From Streptomyces sp. NBC_01217 (lineage in GTDB: Bacteria > Actinomycetota > Actinomycetes > Streptomycetales > Streptomycetaceae): a stretch of 64,000 bases of DNA. The notes beneath the pieces are model-generated. The model ran no database searches and was not told where the DNA came from. It was given only the letters and a program-made list of their open reading frames with translations. Within the stretch, counting starts at the first letter, position 1, and the number at the start of each line of letters is the position of its first letter. Shown here piece after piece: positions 28,536 through 36,995 of this stretch. A program made the position numbers and the translations under genes. The stretch spans positions 8,373,501 through 8,437,500 of the forward strand of contig NZ_CP108538.1 of the NCBI RefSeq assembly GCF_035994185.1, given 5' to 3'.

Positions 28536-29495
28536 TCACCGCATGGCGTCGGCAGCGTATTCCCACAGCCGGTCCGCCGACCGAAGGTCCAGAGCGTGGG
28601 CGGCCACGCCACCGTCCTCCCCCTCGTTGCCCGCAACGACCCGTGCCTCCTGGTTGTCCTCGAAGTAGCGGCCGGTCACACCGTTCAGCAGCGGTGACGC
28701 GGCCAGCAGCACGGATGTCGCGGCCCCCTCCGCGGGGGTCTTGTAGTACGGCAGCGGCGTCAGGTTCCCCTCGCTGTCCATGACACCGAAGGCACGCATG
28801 GTGTCGTCGTCGAGATGGCGCTGCAGGTTGGTGAGGATGTACCCGGGGTTGAGCGCGTTCGCCGTGATTCCGTCGGCTGCCCAGCGGCGGGCACCCACCG
28901 CGAAGAGGACATCGGCGGACTTGGACTGCCCGTAGGCCACCCAGGGGTCGTAAGGGCGCTGTGCGAAGTGCGGGTCGTCGAAGTCGAAGGGAACGCTGAG
29001 ATGGGCTCCGGAACTGACGACCACGATGCGGGCCGAGCCGGCGTCCCGGAGCGGTGCGTAGAGGCCGGTGGCGAGGGCGAAGTGCCCGAGGAAGTTGGTG
29101 GCGAGCTGCATCTCCCAGCCCTGGGGAGTGAGAGTCCGGGTGGGAAGGGCCATGATCCCGGCGTTGGCGACGAGGATGTCGAGCGGGCCGTGCCACGCCC
29201 GCGCGAAGGCGTCGACGGACGCCGGATCGGACAGGTCGAGAGCCGCGGCCCGCACCTGGCCCCCGCCACTGAGGGCGGAGAGCTCGCGGGCGAGCGGCTC
29301 GGCGGCCTCCGGACGGCGGGTGGCGACCGTGACATGCGCACCGGCGGCGGCGAGCGCCCGGACGGTCTCGGCGCCGATGCCCGAGCCGCCGCCCGTGACC
29401 ACGGCGTGGCGTCCGGTGAGATCCACGCCGTCGATGACCTCCGCGGCGGTGGCGTGGTGATCGAAGGGGGTTGCGAGGAGCGGGTTGGTCTGCAC
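28536..29495 (-). CDS. SDR-family oxidoreductase (retinol dehydrogenase-like)
   Basis: The product from GTG 29495 is 319 residues: DLTGRHAVVTGGGSGIG at about residue 30, LVANAGIM near 108, catalytic Ser in VVVSSGAH, and Y-x3-K (YGQSKSADVLFA). The family acts on large hydrophobic alcohols or ketones. GTG 29495 follows a GGAAAGG ribosome site; ATG 29543 would add 16 residues reaching the operator. It is divergent from an AraC regulator and shares its operator region. Confidence 0.87.
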   Translation of the reverse strand: MQTNPLLATPFDHHATAAEVIDGVDLTGRHAVVTGGGSGIGAETVRALAAAGAHVTVATRRPEAAEPLARELSALSGGGQVRAAALDLSDPASVDAFARAWHGPLDILVANAGIMALPTRTLTPQGWEMQLATNFLGHFALATGLYAPLRDAGSARIVVVSSGAHLSVPFDFDDPHFAQRPYDPWVAYGQSKSADVLFAVGARRWAADGITANALNPGYILTNLQRHLDDDTMRAFGVMDSEGNLTPLPYYKTPAEGAATSVLLAASPLLNGVTGRYFEDNQEARVVAGNEGEDGGVAAHALDLRSADRLWEYAADAMR

Positions 29496-29547
29496 GGCGG
29501 GCCTTTCCGGAAGAGTGCTGTCCGGATCGACGCTACGGCCCATGGGG

Positions 29548-29572
29548 TGGACGATCTATAATTTATCGTCCA
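29548..29572. promoter_or_regulatory. Operator-like inverted repeat between SDR and AraC genes
   Basis: Perfect 8-bp arms (tggacgat 29548-29555; atcgtcca 29565-29572) flank an AT-rich 9-bp spacer (ctataattt) that also could hold a -10. It lies between the divergent starts at 29495 and 29606. Confidence 0.6.
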
Positions 29573-29605
29573 CGGTACTTTAGTCTCCGTCCGAGAGGGT
29601 CGATC

Positions 29606-30520
29606 ATGGATCCGCTGGAGGACGTCCTGGCTCTGCTGGAGACGCGAAGTCATCTGTCCACGAGTCTGGTGGCGGGAGGACAGTGGGCCCTGCGATTCAA
29701 CGCACCGTCCGGAGTGAAGTTCAACGTCGTCCGGCGCGGGGCCTGCCATCTCCAGGTCGAAGGGGCGGACGAGCCGGTCGCCCTGTCACAGGGCGACTGC
29801 TATCTCCTCACCCGTCCCCGGCGGTTCACGCTGAGCAGCGGCCCCGAGGCGGAACCGATCGAGGCGGGCCCGGTCTTCGCGAGGGCCGAGAGCGGCGTTG
29901 CCAGGACGGGTGACGGTGACGACGTGATGCTCATCGGCGGCAGCTTCTCCTTCGGCGCCCGCGCCCAGGAACTGCTCCTCGACGCGCTGCCCCCGGTCAT
30001 CCACGTGCCCGCCGGTACCCGCCAGGCGAGGACCGTGGAGTGGGCGCTGACCGCCATCGGTGACGAGTTGCTGCACAGACCCCTGGCCTCCACGCTGGTG
30101 GCGGAGCATCTCGCCGTCGTCATGCTCGTCCATGTGCTGCGCCTCCACCTCGCGCGCGAGCCCCGGGCCGTGTCGGGGTGGCTGGCCGGTCTTGCCGATC
30201 CCGCGGTGGCCGCGGCCCTGACCGCCATCCACGACGATCCGGCACGTCCGTGGACCGTGGCCGAACTGGCGCGATCCGGCGCGGTGTCCCGGTCCACTCT
30301 CGCCGCGCGTTTCAAGGACACGATCGGCCAAGGGCCACTTGAGTACCTCAGGCGATGGCGTATCGAACTCGCGGCTCGTCAGCTGCGACAGAGCACCACA
30401 ACGGTCGCCGTCATCGCACACACCGTCGGATACGGATCCGAAAGCGCGCTCAGCGTCGCGTTCAAGAGGGCCATGGGGCTGTCACCCCGCGACTACCGCA
30501 GGCACTTGGGCTCTGTGTGA
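29606..30520 (+). CDS. AraC-family transcriptional regulator (cupin N-terminus)
   Basis: The 304-residue protein has an N-terminal AraC_binding_2/cupin domain (AraC_N, residues 10-150) and a C-terminal double HTH from about 205 with WTVAELARSGAVSRSTLAARFKDTIGQGPLEYLRRWR and IAHTVGYGSESALSVAFKRAMGLSPRDYR. It is the type that controls a neighbouring SDR or oxidoreductase. Divergent from the SDR; GTG 29471 is an unlikely alternative start because it precedes the operator. Confidence 0.9.
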   Translation: MDPLEDVLALLETRSHLSTSLVAGGQWALRFNAPSGVKFNVVRRGACHLQVEGADEPVALSQGDCYLLTRPRRFTLSSGPEAEPIEAGPVFARAESGVARTGDGDDVMLIGGSFSFGARAQELLLDALPPVIHVPAGTRQARTVEWALTAIGDELLHRPLASTLVAEHLAVVMLVHVLRLHLAREPRAVSGWLAGLADPAVAAALTAIHDDPARPWTVAELARSGAVSRSTLAARFKDTIGQGPLEYLRRWRIELAARQLRQSTTTVAVIAHTVGYGSESALSVAFKRAMGLSPRDYRRHLGSV

Positions 30521-30539
30521 AGCCACGCCGGCGCGGCGG

Positions 30540-31388
30540 TCAGGCAGTCCCGAAGGCGATGCCGGGCAGCCCCTCCCCGGCATCCGGTACCACCAGCAGC
30601 GAGCCCGACAGCGGGTGTGGCCGGGACAGGCCGGTGCGGGCGGTGCTGATGTAGAGGTCGCGCAGGCCCGGGCCGCCGAAGGCACAGGCGGTGGGGCGGC
30701 GGACCGGGAGGCCGAGGGTGCGGTCGAGGTCTCCGTCCGGGGTGTAGCGGCGCAGTTGGGCACCGTCCCACAGAGCGACCCACACGCAGCCGTCGGCGTC
30801 GACGGTCAGGCCGTCCGGGAACCCGGCCCCCTCCTCGATGGTGGCGAAGGGGCTCCGGTCGACGGGAAGTCCGCCGTCCATCCGGCACACGTCGATGCGG
30901 CGGGTGGGGGTGTCGATGTAGTAGACGAGGCTCCCGTCCGGGCTCCAGCCGGTGCCGTTGCTGACGGACACGGCGGGGAACAGCTCGGTGGTGGTGCCGT
31001 CGGGGGCGATGCGGGAGAGGTTGCCGCCGCCGGTCCGCTCGTCGTAGCGCATGGTGCCGGCCCACAGGGAGCCGTCGGGCGCGACGGCCGCGTCATTGCC
31101 GCGGCGGCCGGGTACGGGGTCGCGCACGAGCCAGGAGAACGCGCCGTCCGCGTCGTACAGAGCGACGCCGTCGCGGAGGTTGACCACCAGGCCGCCGGAC
31201 TCGCGTGGCTTGGCCGCGCCGACGTGCTGCTCGGTGGCCAGCACGGTACGGCGGCCGCTGCCCGGCTCGTACGTGTGGATACGCGATCCCAGGATGTCCA
31301 CCCAGATCAGCCGCTCGGTCACCGGGTCCCAGGTGGGGCCCTCACCCAGTGCGGCCGACTCCCTGACCGCGACCTCGACCGCCGTCAC
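30540..31388 (-). CDS. SMP-30/gluconolactonase-family sugar lactonase
   Basis: The 282-residue six-bladed propeller has LGEGPTWDPVTERLIWVDI with the metal-binding Glu at residue 15, RGNDAAVAPDGSLWAGTM with the Asn ligand, and FPDGLTVDADGCVWVA with the Asp. It hydrolyses a sugar lactone to the free acid. Its GTG start overlaps the stop of the upstream IclR gene (GTGA, 31385-31388), so they are coupled. In the cluster it fits between a sugar dehydrogenase and the dehydratase encoded divergently. Confidence 0.88.
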   Translation of the reverse strand: MTAVEVAVRESAALGEGPTWDPVTERLIWVDILGSRIHTYEPGSGRRTVLATEQHVGAAKPRESGGLVVNLRDGVALYDADGAFSWLVRDPVPGRRGNDAAVAPDGSLWAGTMRYDERTGGGNLSRIAPDGTTTELFPAVSVSNGTGWSPDGSLVYYIDTPTRRIDVCRMDGGLPVDRSPFATIEEGAGFPDGLTVDADGCVWVALWDGAQLRRYTPDGDLDRTLGLPVRRPTACAFGGPGLRDLYISTARTGLSRPHPLSGSLLVVPDAGEGLPGIAFGTA

Positions 31389-32167
31389 CGGGTGCCGCCG
31401 CGGTGGCCGAGGCTCACGGAGAGCTCGCCCGCGCCCTTGGCGGCCAGCTCGGCGAGTTCGGCCTCGCGCTCCTTCGACCAGCGGATCACGGGGACCGAGA
31501 TGGACAGGGCGGCGACGACGCGACCCGAGCGGTCGCGCACGGGCGCGGCCACGCAGCTCACGTCCGGATTCGACTCGCGGTGTTCGGTGGCGATGCCACG
31601 CACGCGGATCTCGGCAAGGGCGGCGCGCAGTTCGTCGGGATCGGTGATGCTGTTCTCGGTCATCGCGGCCAGATCGCCCTCCTCCTCGAACCGGAGGTCC
31701 AACTCGTCGGCCGGGAGCGCGGCGAGGAGCATCTTGCCGACCGACGTGCAGTGCGCCGGGAGCCTGCGTCCCGCCGCCGAGACCATGCGGACCGCATGGG
31801 TCGAGTCGACCTTGGCGATGTAGATGACGTCCAGATCCTCGAGGATCGCGACATGGACCGTCTCGTCGCACGTCTCGGCGACCTCATGGGCCACCCGCCG
31901 GCCTTCGGCGGCGAGGTCGAGCCGTTCCGCGTACCAGCTGCCCAGCTGGTAGTTGCGCACGCCGAGGCGATAGCGGCCCGGCTGTTCGGGGACCGCCACC
32001 AGATAGGAGCGGGCCGTCAGCGTCGTGACCAGCTCGTGCACCGTGGTGCGGGGCAGTTGGAGCTTGCGCGTGATGTCCGGCGCGGAGAGGGTTCCGTCAC
32101 CCTCCAGAAACAGTTCGAGTATGTCCAGCGCTCTGTTCACCGCCGGGACAAGACGTCCCATGACCAT
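31385..32167 (-). CDS. IclR-family transcriptional regulator of the sugar cluster
   Basis: The protein is about 260 residues, with an N-terminal winged helix (LSAPDITRKLQLPRTTVHELVTTL) and the IclR effector domain (VAILEDLDVIYIAKVDSTHAVRMVS and LPAHCTSVGKMLLAALP, ending near SCVAAPVRDRSGRVVAALSISVP). ATG 32167 is favoured by an AGGGG site 6 bases upstream; 32161 is close behind. It overlaps the lactonase and is divergent from the dehydratase operon. The motif attTCGAAC recurs at its own leader (32182-32190) and at both structural operons, which makes it the likely local repressor or activator. Confidence 0.9.
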   Translation of the reverse strand: MVMGRLVPAVNRALDILELFLEGDGTLSAPDITRKLQLPRTTVHELVTTLTARSYLVAVPEQPGRYRLGVRNYQLGSWYAERLDLAAEGRRVAHEVAETCDETVHVAILEDLDVIYIAKVDSTHAVRMVSAAGRRLPAHCTSVGKMLLAALPADELDLRFEEEGDLAAMTENSITDPDELRAALAEIRVRGIATEHRESNPDVSCVAAPVRDRSGRVVAALSISVPVIRWSKEREAELAELAAKGAGELSVSLGHRGGTR

Positions 32168-32181
32168 CACCCACCCCTGTT

Positions 32182-32347
32182 GTTCGAAATCCCGGTCGCT
32201 GATCGATATTACGCACACAGGCTAGTCACGGCGCCGTTCGCCGGGCAATGGCCCTGCGGAAACGATTGCCGCGCACCCCATTGACACTCACCGGACGGCC
32301 TGAATACGGTCACGCCAACATTTCGAACGTGTGACGAAATTTCGAAC
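32182..32347. promoter_or_regulatory. Divergent IclR / dehydratase control region
   Basis: On the plus strand a TTGACA (-35, 32281-32286) and TACGGT (-10, 32305-32310) are 18 bp apart. Immediately downstream, atttcgaac occurs twice (32320-32328 and 32339-32347), and an inverted copy gttcgaaat (32182-32190) sits in front of the IclR start. A 24-base block at 32324-32347 has 19 matches to 34752-34775 upstream of the next transcription unit. This is the predicted IclR operator. Confidence 0.7.
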
Positions 32348-32377
32348 GACCGGATCCGGACTCTAGGGGCAACTGCC

Positions 32378-33532
32378 GTGCGCATCACGGGAATCAGTAC
32401 TCACGTCGTCGGGACCCCCTGGCGCAATCTCAGCTACGTCCTCGTTCACACCGACGAGGGTCTCACCGGGGTCGGTGAGACCCGCATGCTCGGCCGCACC
32501 GACGCGTTGATCGGCTATCTCCGCGAGGCCGAGGCGAACCACATAGCCGGTTCCGACCCGTTCGCCGTGGAGGATCTCGTACGCCGCATGAAATACGGCG
32601 ACTACGGGCGGGCCGGCGAGATCGTCATGTCCGGCATCGCGGTCGTCGAGATGGCGTGCTGGGACATCAAGGGCAAGGCCCTCGGTGTACCGGTGTGGCA
32701 GCTGCTCGGCGGCCTGGTGACCGACGAGGTCAAGGCGTACGCCAACGGCTGGTACACGACCGAGCGCACCCCGGAGGCCTACCACAAGGCGGCCCAGGAG
32801 GTCATGGCGCGCGGCTACCGTGCGTTGAAGATCGACCCGTTCGGGACCGGGCACTTCGAGCTCGGCACCGAGGAGACCCGGTACGCCGTCTCGCTGATCG
32901 AGGCGGTACGCGACGCGATCGGCCCCGACGCCGAGCTGATGCTGGAGATGCACGGGCGGTTCAGCCCCTCGACGGCGGTGCGGCTCGCCCGCGAGCTGGC
33001 GCCGTTCAAGCCCGCCTGGCTGGAGGAGCCGGTGCCGCCGGAGAACCTCAGGGCCTTGGAGAAGGTCGCCTCGAAGGTGGACATCCCGGTGGCGACCGGT
33101 GAACGGATCCACGACCGGATCGAATTCCGGGAGCTCTTCGAGTCGCAGGCCGCCGACATCATCCAGCCGGACGTCGGGCACATCGGCGGCATCCTGGAGA
33201 CCCGCAAGCTGGCAGCGACCGCCGAGACGCATTACGTGCTGGTCGCACCGCACAACGTCGGCGGCTCGGTGCTCACCGCCGCATCGCTCCAACTGGCCGC
33301 CTGCACCCCGAACTTCAAGATCCTGGAGCACTTCAACGACTTCGCGGACGCGGAGATCAAGAAGGTGGTCAAGGGCGCGCCCCAGGTCAACCCGGAGACC
33401 GGATGCTTCGAGGTGTCGCACGCTCCCGGGCTCGGTGTCGAGTTCGATGTGGACGCGGCGGCCGAGTTTCCGCAGCAGAAGGCCCGATTCGATCTGTGGG
33501 CCGACGGCTGGGAGCAGAGGGCACCCAAGTGA
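32378..33532 (+). CDS. Enolase-superfamily sugar-acid dehydratase (mandelate racemase/muconate lactonizing type)
   Basis: The 384-residue protein has an N-terminal capping domain and a TIM barrel with ALKIDPFGTG (first barrel Lys), LMLEMHGRFSP (metal Glu/His), WLEEPVPPEN (metal Glu), ATGERIHDR (metal Glu) and IIQPDVGHIGG. This is the galactonate/gluconate-dehydratase-like branch, which turns an aldonate into 2-keto-3-deoxy-aldonate. With the lactonase next door this gives a lactone-to-KDG route. Starts at GTG 32378. Its GTGA end overlaps the start of the alcohol dehydrogenase. Confidence 0.88.
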   Translation: MRITGISTHVVGTPWRNLSYVLVHTDEGLTGVGETRMLGRTDALIGYLREAEANHIAGSDPFAVEDLVRRMKYGDYGRAGEIVMSGIAVVEMACWDIKGKALGVPVWQLLGGLVTDEVKAYANGWYTTERTPEAYHKAAQEVMARGYRALKIDPFGTGHFELGTEETRYAVSLIEAVRDAIGPDAELMLEMHGRFSPSTAVRLARELAPFKPAWLEEPVPPENLRALEKVASKVDIPVATGERIHDRIEFRELFESQAADIIQPDVGHIGGILETRKLAATAETHYVLVAPHNVGGSVLTAASLQLAACTPNFKILEHFNDFADAEIKKVVKGAPQVNPETGCFEVSHAPGLGVEFDVDAAAEFPQQKARFDLWADGWEQRAPK

Positions 33533-34584
33533 GCCACGCCCCGAGCGAAGCGATCCGCCTCCCCGGCGGGGGCAACCGTTCCCTGGTCATCGAGCGTCCC
33601 GGCGAACACCGTCTGGTGTTCGGCGAGTTGCCGGTTCCCGGGGCCGGTGAGGTCCTGGTTCGGGTGGCTGCCGCGGGTATCTGCCTGAGCGACCGCGAGG
33701 TCTACGCCGGGCATCGCGACGCCTCCTATGTCAGCTATCCCGTGGTCCCCGGGCACGAGTGGTCCGGGACCGTCGAGGCGGTCGGCGAGGGAGTCGACCC
33801 CGCGCTGGTCGGCCGCAAGACCGTCGCCGAGGGGTTCCGGGCCTGCGGGATCTGCGAGCGCTGCCGGTACGGGGAGACGAGCCTGTGCACCGGCGGGTAC
33901 GCCGAGACCGGGTTCACCGAGCCGGGCGCGTTCGCCGACTGGCTGACCGTGCCCGCACGCCTGCTGCACCCGCTCGACGACGACGCCGACCTGCGTGCCG
34001 CGGCCCTCCTCGAACCGGCCGCGGTGATCGCCGCGGCGGTGCGGGCCGGTCGCCCCGGCCCCGGCGAGCGGATCGCCGTGGTCGGTGCGGGCACCCTCGG
34101 ACTGCTCGCGGTCCAGTTGCTCGCCGCCTGCTCGCCCGCCGTGCTGACCGTGATCGACCCGCGGGCCGAACGCGGCGAGCAGGCACGGCGGTTCGGGGCG
34201 AGCGAGAGCCTGTCGCCGGAAGCTGCCGGGGACATGGCGCGGGGCCGATTCGACCTGGTCGTCGAGACCGCGGGGGCGCCGACCACGGCCGCCTCCTCCT
34301 GCCTCCTCGCGCGCCGGGGCGGCCGGGTGGTGCTCACCGGAATGTTCACACCGGGAGCCACCGGCATCGACCCGGTGCACCTCTCGCTGAGCCAACTGGA
34401 GATCCGCAGCGTCTTCGGCGCCTCCTCGTCCGCCTGGTCGGACGCGGTGCGGGCCTTCGGCCTCGGACTGCTCGATCCCGCACCGCTGATCACCCACGAG
34501 TTCCCGCTGGAGCGGTTCGACGAGGCCATCGCACTGGTCGGCGGCGGTGATCCGAGCACCGGGAAGGTGCTGCTTCGCCCCTGA
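33529..34584 (+). CDS. Zinc-containing medium-chain alcohol dehydrogenase
   Basis: The 351-residue protein has the catalytic zinc segment GHEWSGTVEAVGEGVD, the structural-zinc cysteines in CGICERCRYGETSLC, and the NAD-binding IAVVGAGTLGLLAVQL. It is a sorbitol/threonine-dehydrogenase-like oxidoreductase and would oxidise a sugar or the keto-deoxy product. GTG 33529 overlaps the preceding stop. A hairpin follows and 202 bp separate it from the next operon. Confidence 0.87.
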   Translation: MSHAPSEAIRLPGGGNRSLVIERPGEHRLVFGELPVPGAGEVLVRVAAAGICLSDREVYAGHRDASYVSYPVVPGHEWSGTVEAVGEGVDPALVGRKTVAEGFRACGICERCRYGETSLCTGGYAETGFTEPGAFADWLTVPARLLHPLDDDADLRAAALLEPAAVIAAAVRAGRPGPGERIAVVGAGTLGLLAVQLLAACSPAVLTVIDPRAERGEQARRFGASESLSPEAAGDMARGRFDLVVETAGAPTTAASSCLLARRGGRVVLTGMFTPGATGIDPVHLSLSQLEIRSVFGASSSAWSDAVRAFGLGLLDPAPLITHEFPLERFDEAIALVGGGDPSTGKVLLRP

Positions 34585-34592
34585 ACCCGAGC

Positions 34593-34611
34593 GGCCGGAC
34601 GGCTTCCGGCC
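34593..34611 (+). terminator. Hairpin after the alcohol dehydrogenase
   Basis: ggccgga (34593-34599) pairs with tccggcc (34605-34611) around a 5-base loop, 9 bp after the stop. Weak terminator or processing stem within the cluster. Confidence 0.45.
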
Positions 34612-34751
34612 AGCTGAACGGATCCGCTCCGCCGCACAGCCGCCGTTGTCTCCAGCCGTCTCCACCGGGTCCGCCCCGCCGGACAGACCTCTGACCGTAC
34701 GGCGGTATGCAGCCGCCTGACAGGCCGCGTACCGCCGTGCACCCATCAACT

Positions 34752-34775
34752 CGAACGTCGTCCGAAATATCGAAC
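34752..34775 (+). promoter_or_regulatory. Second predicted IclR operator
   Basis: The 24-base block closely resembles 32324-32347 (19 identities), keeping the outer cgaacgt and tcgaac and the central cgaaat. It ends 12 bp from the GTG start of the U32-like gene, so bound protein would block initiation there directly. Confidence 0.65.
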
Positions 34776-34786
34776 ATGGGAGTCCC

Positions 34787-35752
34787 GTGATCGTCCAGCC
34801 CTCACCCCGCCGCCCCGGCGCCGACGCACTGGCCCGCATCGGCCATTCCATACCCGTCCTGGACCCGGCCGACGCCTCCGCGCATTCCTTCCCCGACGGC
34901 GGCAGCTGGCGCACCGAGATCCCCTCGGTGGAGGGCCCCGAGGCGCTGTCCGTCGTACTCAAGGAGAGCTCGCGCCTGGATGTACCGATCCACCGGATCA
35001 GCCAGGGCAGCGGCGTCTGGATGCTGTCCGACTCCGAGATCACCGAGATGGTGGAGGCGGCCGGCGAGCGCGACATCGAGCTGTGCCTCTTCACCGGCCC
35101 CCGCGGCACCTGGGACACCGGCGCATCCGTGCGCACCGACTCGCACGGCGCCGGGCTGCGCGCCCGTGGCCACGACGCGCTCGCCGGATGCGTCGAAGAC
35201 GCCGTACGTGCAACGCAGTTGGGCGTCAAGTGCCTGCTCGTCGCGGACGAGGGCGTGCTCTGGGCGCTCCACCGGGCACGGCTGGCAGGCGTCGTCCCGG
35301 CCGACACCACGCTCAAGGTCTCCGCACTGATCGGACCCGTGAACCCCGCCTCGTACGCCGTGTTCGAGCAGCTCGGCGCCGACTCGCTCAACGTCCCCTC
35401 CGACCTCACGCTCGCCCATCTCACCGAGATCCGCCGGGTCTCCGCCGCGCCGATGGACATGTATGTCGAAGCGCCGGACGACCTCGGCGGCTATGTGCGG
35501 ATGTACGAGATCGCCGAGCTGATCCGGCGCGGCGCACCCATGTACCTGAAGTTCGGCCTGTCGAAGACGTCCGGGATCTACCCCTATGGGGCGCATCTGC
35601 GCGATCTCACTCTCGACACCGCCCGCGAGCGCGTCCGCCGTGGCCGTCTCGCCCTCGATCTGCTGGCCCGGCACGGAGCGGACGGCGGCATGTCGCCGCT
35701 CGGCTCCCGCCTGCCCGGCACGCTGAACCGCTTCACGACCCAATCCCTCTGA
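34787..35752 (+). CDS. Peptidase U32-like TIM-barrel protein of unknown role in a sugar cluster
   Basis: The 321-residue protein has blocks recalling U32 proteins (DIELCLFTGPRGTWDTG; VKCLLVADEGVLWALHRA; APMDMYVEAPDDLGGYVRMYEIAEL) and a mixed alpha/beta pattern. It lacks a signal peptide and recognisable catalytic Cys/His set that I can name. It starts at GTG 34787, with GGGAG upstream, opens the operon that continues with the ABC transporter, and follows an IclR-type operator. It could be a sugar-acid aldolase or isomerase with a U32-like fold; that is only inference from position. Confidence 0.65.
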   Translation: MIVQPSPRRPGADALARIGHSIPVLDPADASAHSFPDGGSWRTEIPSVEGPEALSVVLKESSRLDVPIHRISQGSGVWMLSDSEITEMVEAAGERDIELCLFTGPRGTWDTGASVRTDSHGAGLRARGHDALAGCVEDAVRATQLGVKCLLVADEGVLWALHRARLAGVVPADTTLKVSALIGPVNPASYAVFEQLGADSLNVPSDLTLAHLTEIRRVSAAPMDMYVEAPDDLGGYVRMYEIAELIRRGAPMYLKFGLSKTSGIYPYGAHLRDLTLDTARERVRRGRLALDLLARHGADGGMSPLGSRLPGTLNRFTTQSL

Positions 35753-35809
35753 AAACGCTGACAACGCCGACAACGCTTCAGGCGACGACATCGAGAAGGA
35801 CTCCTGATC

Positions 35810-36913
35810 ATGCGCATACGCACCGCGGCAGCCGCCGCAGCATGCTTCGCCCTCAGCCTCTCCCTGACCGCCTGTGGCCAGGACAGCTCGGGCGGCAGCG
35901 AGACGAAGAAGGAAACCAAGGACGCCACGATCGGCATCGCGATGCCGACCAAGTCGTCCGAGCGCTGGATCTCCGACGGCAACAACGTCGTCAAGGACCT
36001 CAAGGCCAAGGGCTACAGGACGAAGCTCGCTTTCGGCGAGGACGATCCGGACCAACAGGTCTCGCAGATCGAGAACATGATCACCCAGGGCGTGGACGCG
36101 CTGGTCATCGCGGCCATCGACAACAAGTCCCTGGACAACGTCCTGCAGCAGGCCGCCGACGCCGATATCCCGGTGATCTCCTACGACCGCCTGATCCTCA
36201 ACTCGGAGCACGTCGACTACTACGCGTCCTTCGACAACGAGAAGGTCGGCAGGCTGCAGGGCACGTACATCATCGACCAACTCGGCCTGGACAAGGGCGA
36301 GAAGGGCCCGTTCAACATCGAGCTGTTCGCCGGCTCCAACGACGACAACAACACCCGCTACTTCTTCAGCGGCGCGATGAAGGTCCTGCAGCCGTACATC
36401 GACAAGAAGCAGCTCGTCGTCCAGTCCCACCAGACCGAGCTCAACCAGGTCACCACCCTGCGCTGGGACGGCGGCACCGCCCAGCGGCGCATGGACGACC
36501 TGCTGACTTCCTCGTACGGCGGATCCAAGCGCGTGGACGCGGTGCTCTCGCCCTACGACGGCATCTCCATCGGCATTCTTTCCGCGCTCCGCGGCGACAG
36601 CTACGGGACCGGGTCCAAGCCGTGGCCGGTCGTCACCGGGCAGGACGCCGAGGTCGCCTCGGTGAAGTCGATCATCGCGGGCGAGCAGCGGCAGACCGTG
36701 TACAAGGACCTGCGCCGTCTCGCCGAGGTCGCCACCGGCATGGTCGACGCTGCTCTCAAGGGCGAGAAGCCGGAGACCAACGACACGAAGTCGTACGACA
36801 ACGGCGCGAAGGTCGTCCCCGCCTATCTGCTCGACCCGGTCAGCGTCGACAAGGACAACTACAAGAAGGAGCTGATCGACACCGGTTACTACAAGGAGAG
36901 CGACCTCAAGTAA
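35810..36913 (+). CDS. chvE: Multiple-monosaccharide ABC transporter substrate-binding lipoprotein (ChvE type)
   Basis: The 367-residue protein has a lipoprotein signal with lipobox LTAC (Cys 22) and a periplasmic-binding-protein fold of the ribose/galactose class: [43 protein letters not shown], and [14 protein letters not shown] and [15 protein letters not shown]. It captures monosaccharides such as galactose, arabinose or xylose for the MmsA/MmsB transporter downstream. Confidence 0.9.
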   Translation: MRIRTAAAAAACFALSLSLTACGQDSSGGSETKKETKDATIGIAMPTKSSERWISDGNNVVKDLKAKGYRTKLAFGEDDPDQQVSQIENMITQGVDALVIAAIDNKSLDNVLQQAADADIPVISYDRLILNSEHVDYYASFDNEKVGRLQGTYIIDQLGLDKGEKGPFNIELFAGSNDDNNTRYFFSGAMKVLQPYIDKKQLVVQSHQTELNQVTTLRWDGGTAQRRMDDLLTSSYGGSKRVDAVLSPYDGISIGILSALRGDSYGTGSKPWPVVTGQDAEVASVKSIIAGEQRQTVYKDLRRLAEVATGMVDAALKGEKPETNDTKSYDNGAKVVPAYLLDPVSVDKDNYKKELIDTGYYKESDLK

Positions 36914-36927
36914 CCGGCGCAGTCCGC

Positions 36928-36965
36928 CTCCCCGCGCTCCGGGCCTCTGCGCCCGGGCCGGGGAG
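36928..36965 (+). terminator. Intra-operon stem between binding protein and ATPase genes
   Basis: Arms ctccccg...ccgggc and gcccgg...cggggag fold into a stem over 36928-36965 just after the chvE stop. Stems at this position usually stabilise the upstream message and reduce downstream expression, giving excess binding protein. Confidence 0.55.
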
Positions 36966-36995
36966 CCCCCATCAGCGACAGAGAAAGGCACGACC

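Noticed and set aside
33232..35460. 742-codon minus-strand frame over the dehydrogenase and U32-like genes
   Set aside because: It spans two clearly coding plus-strand genes and an operator; no motif is seen.
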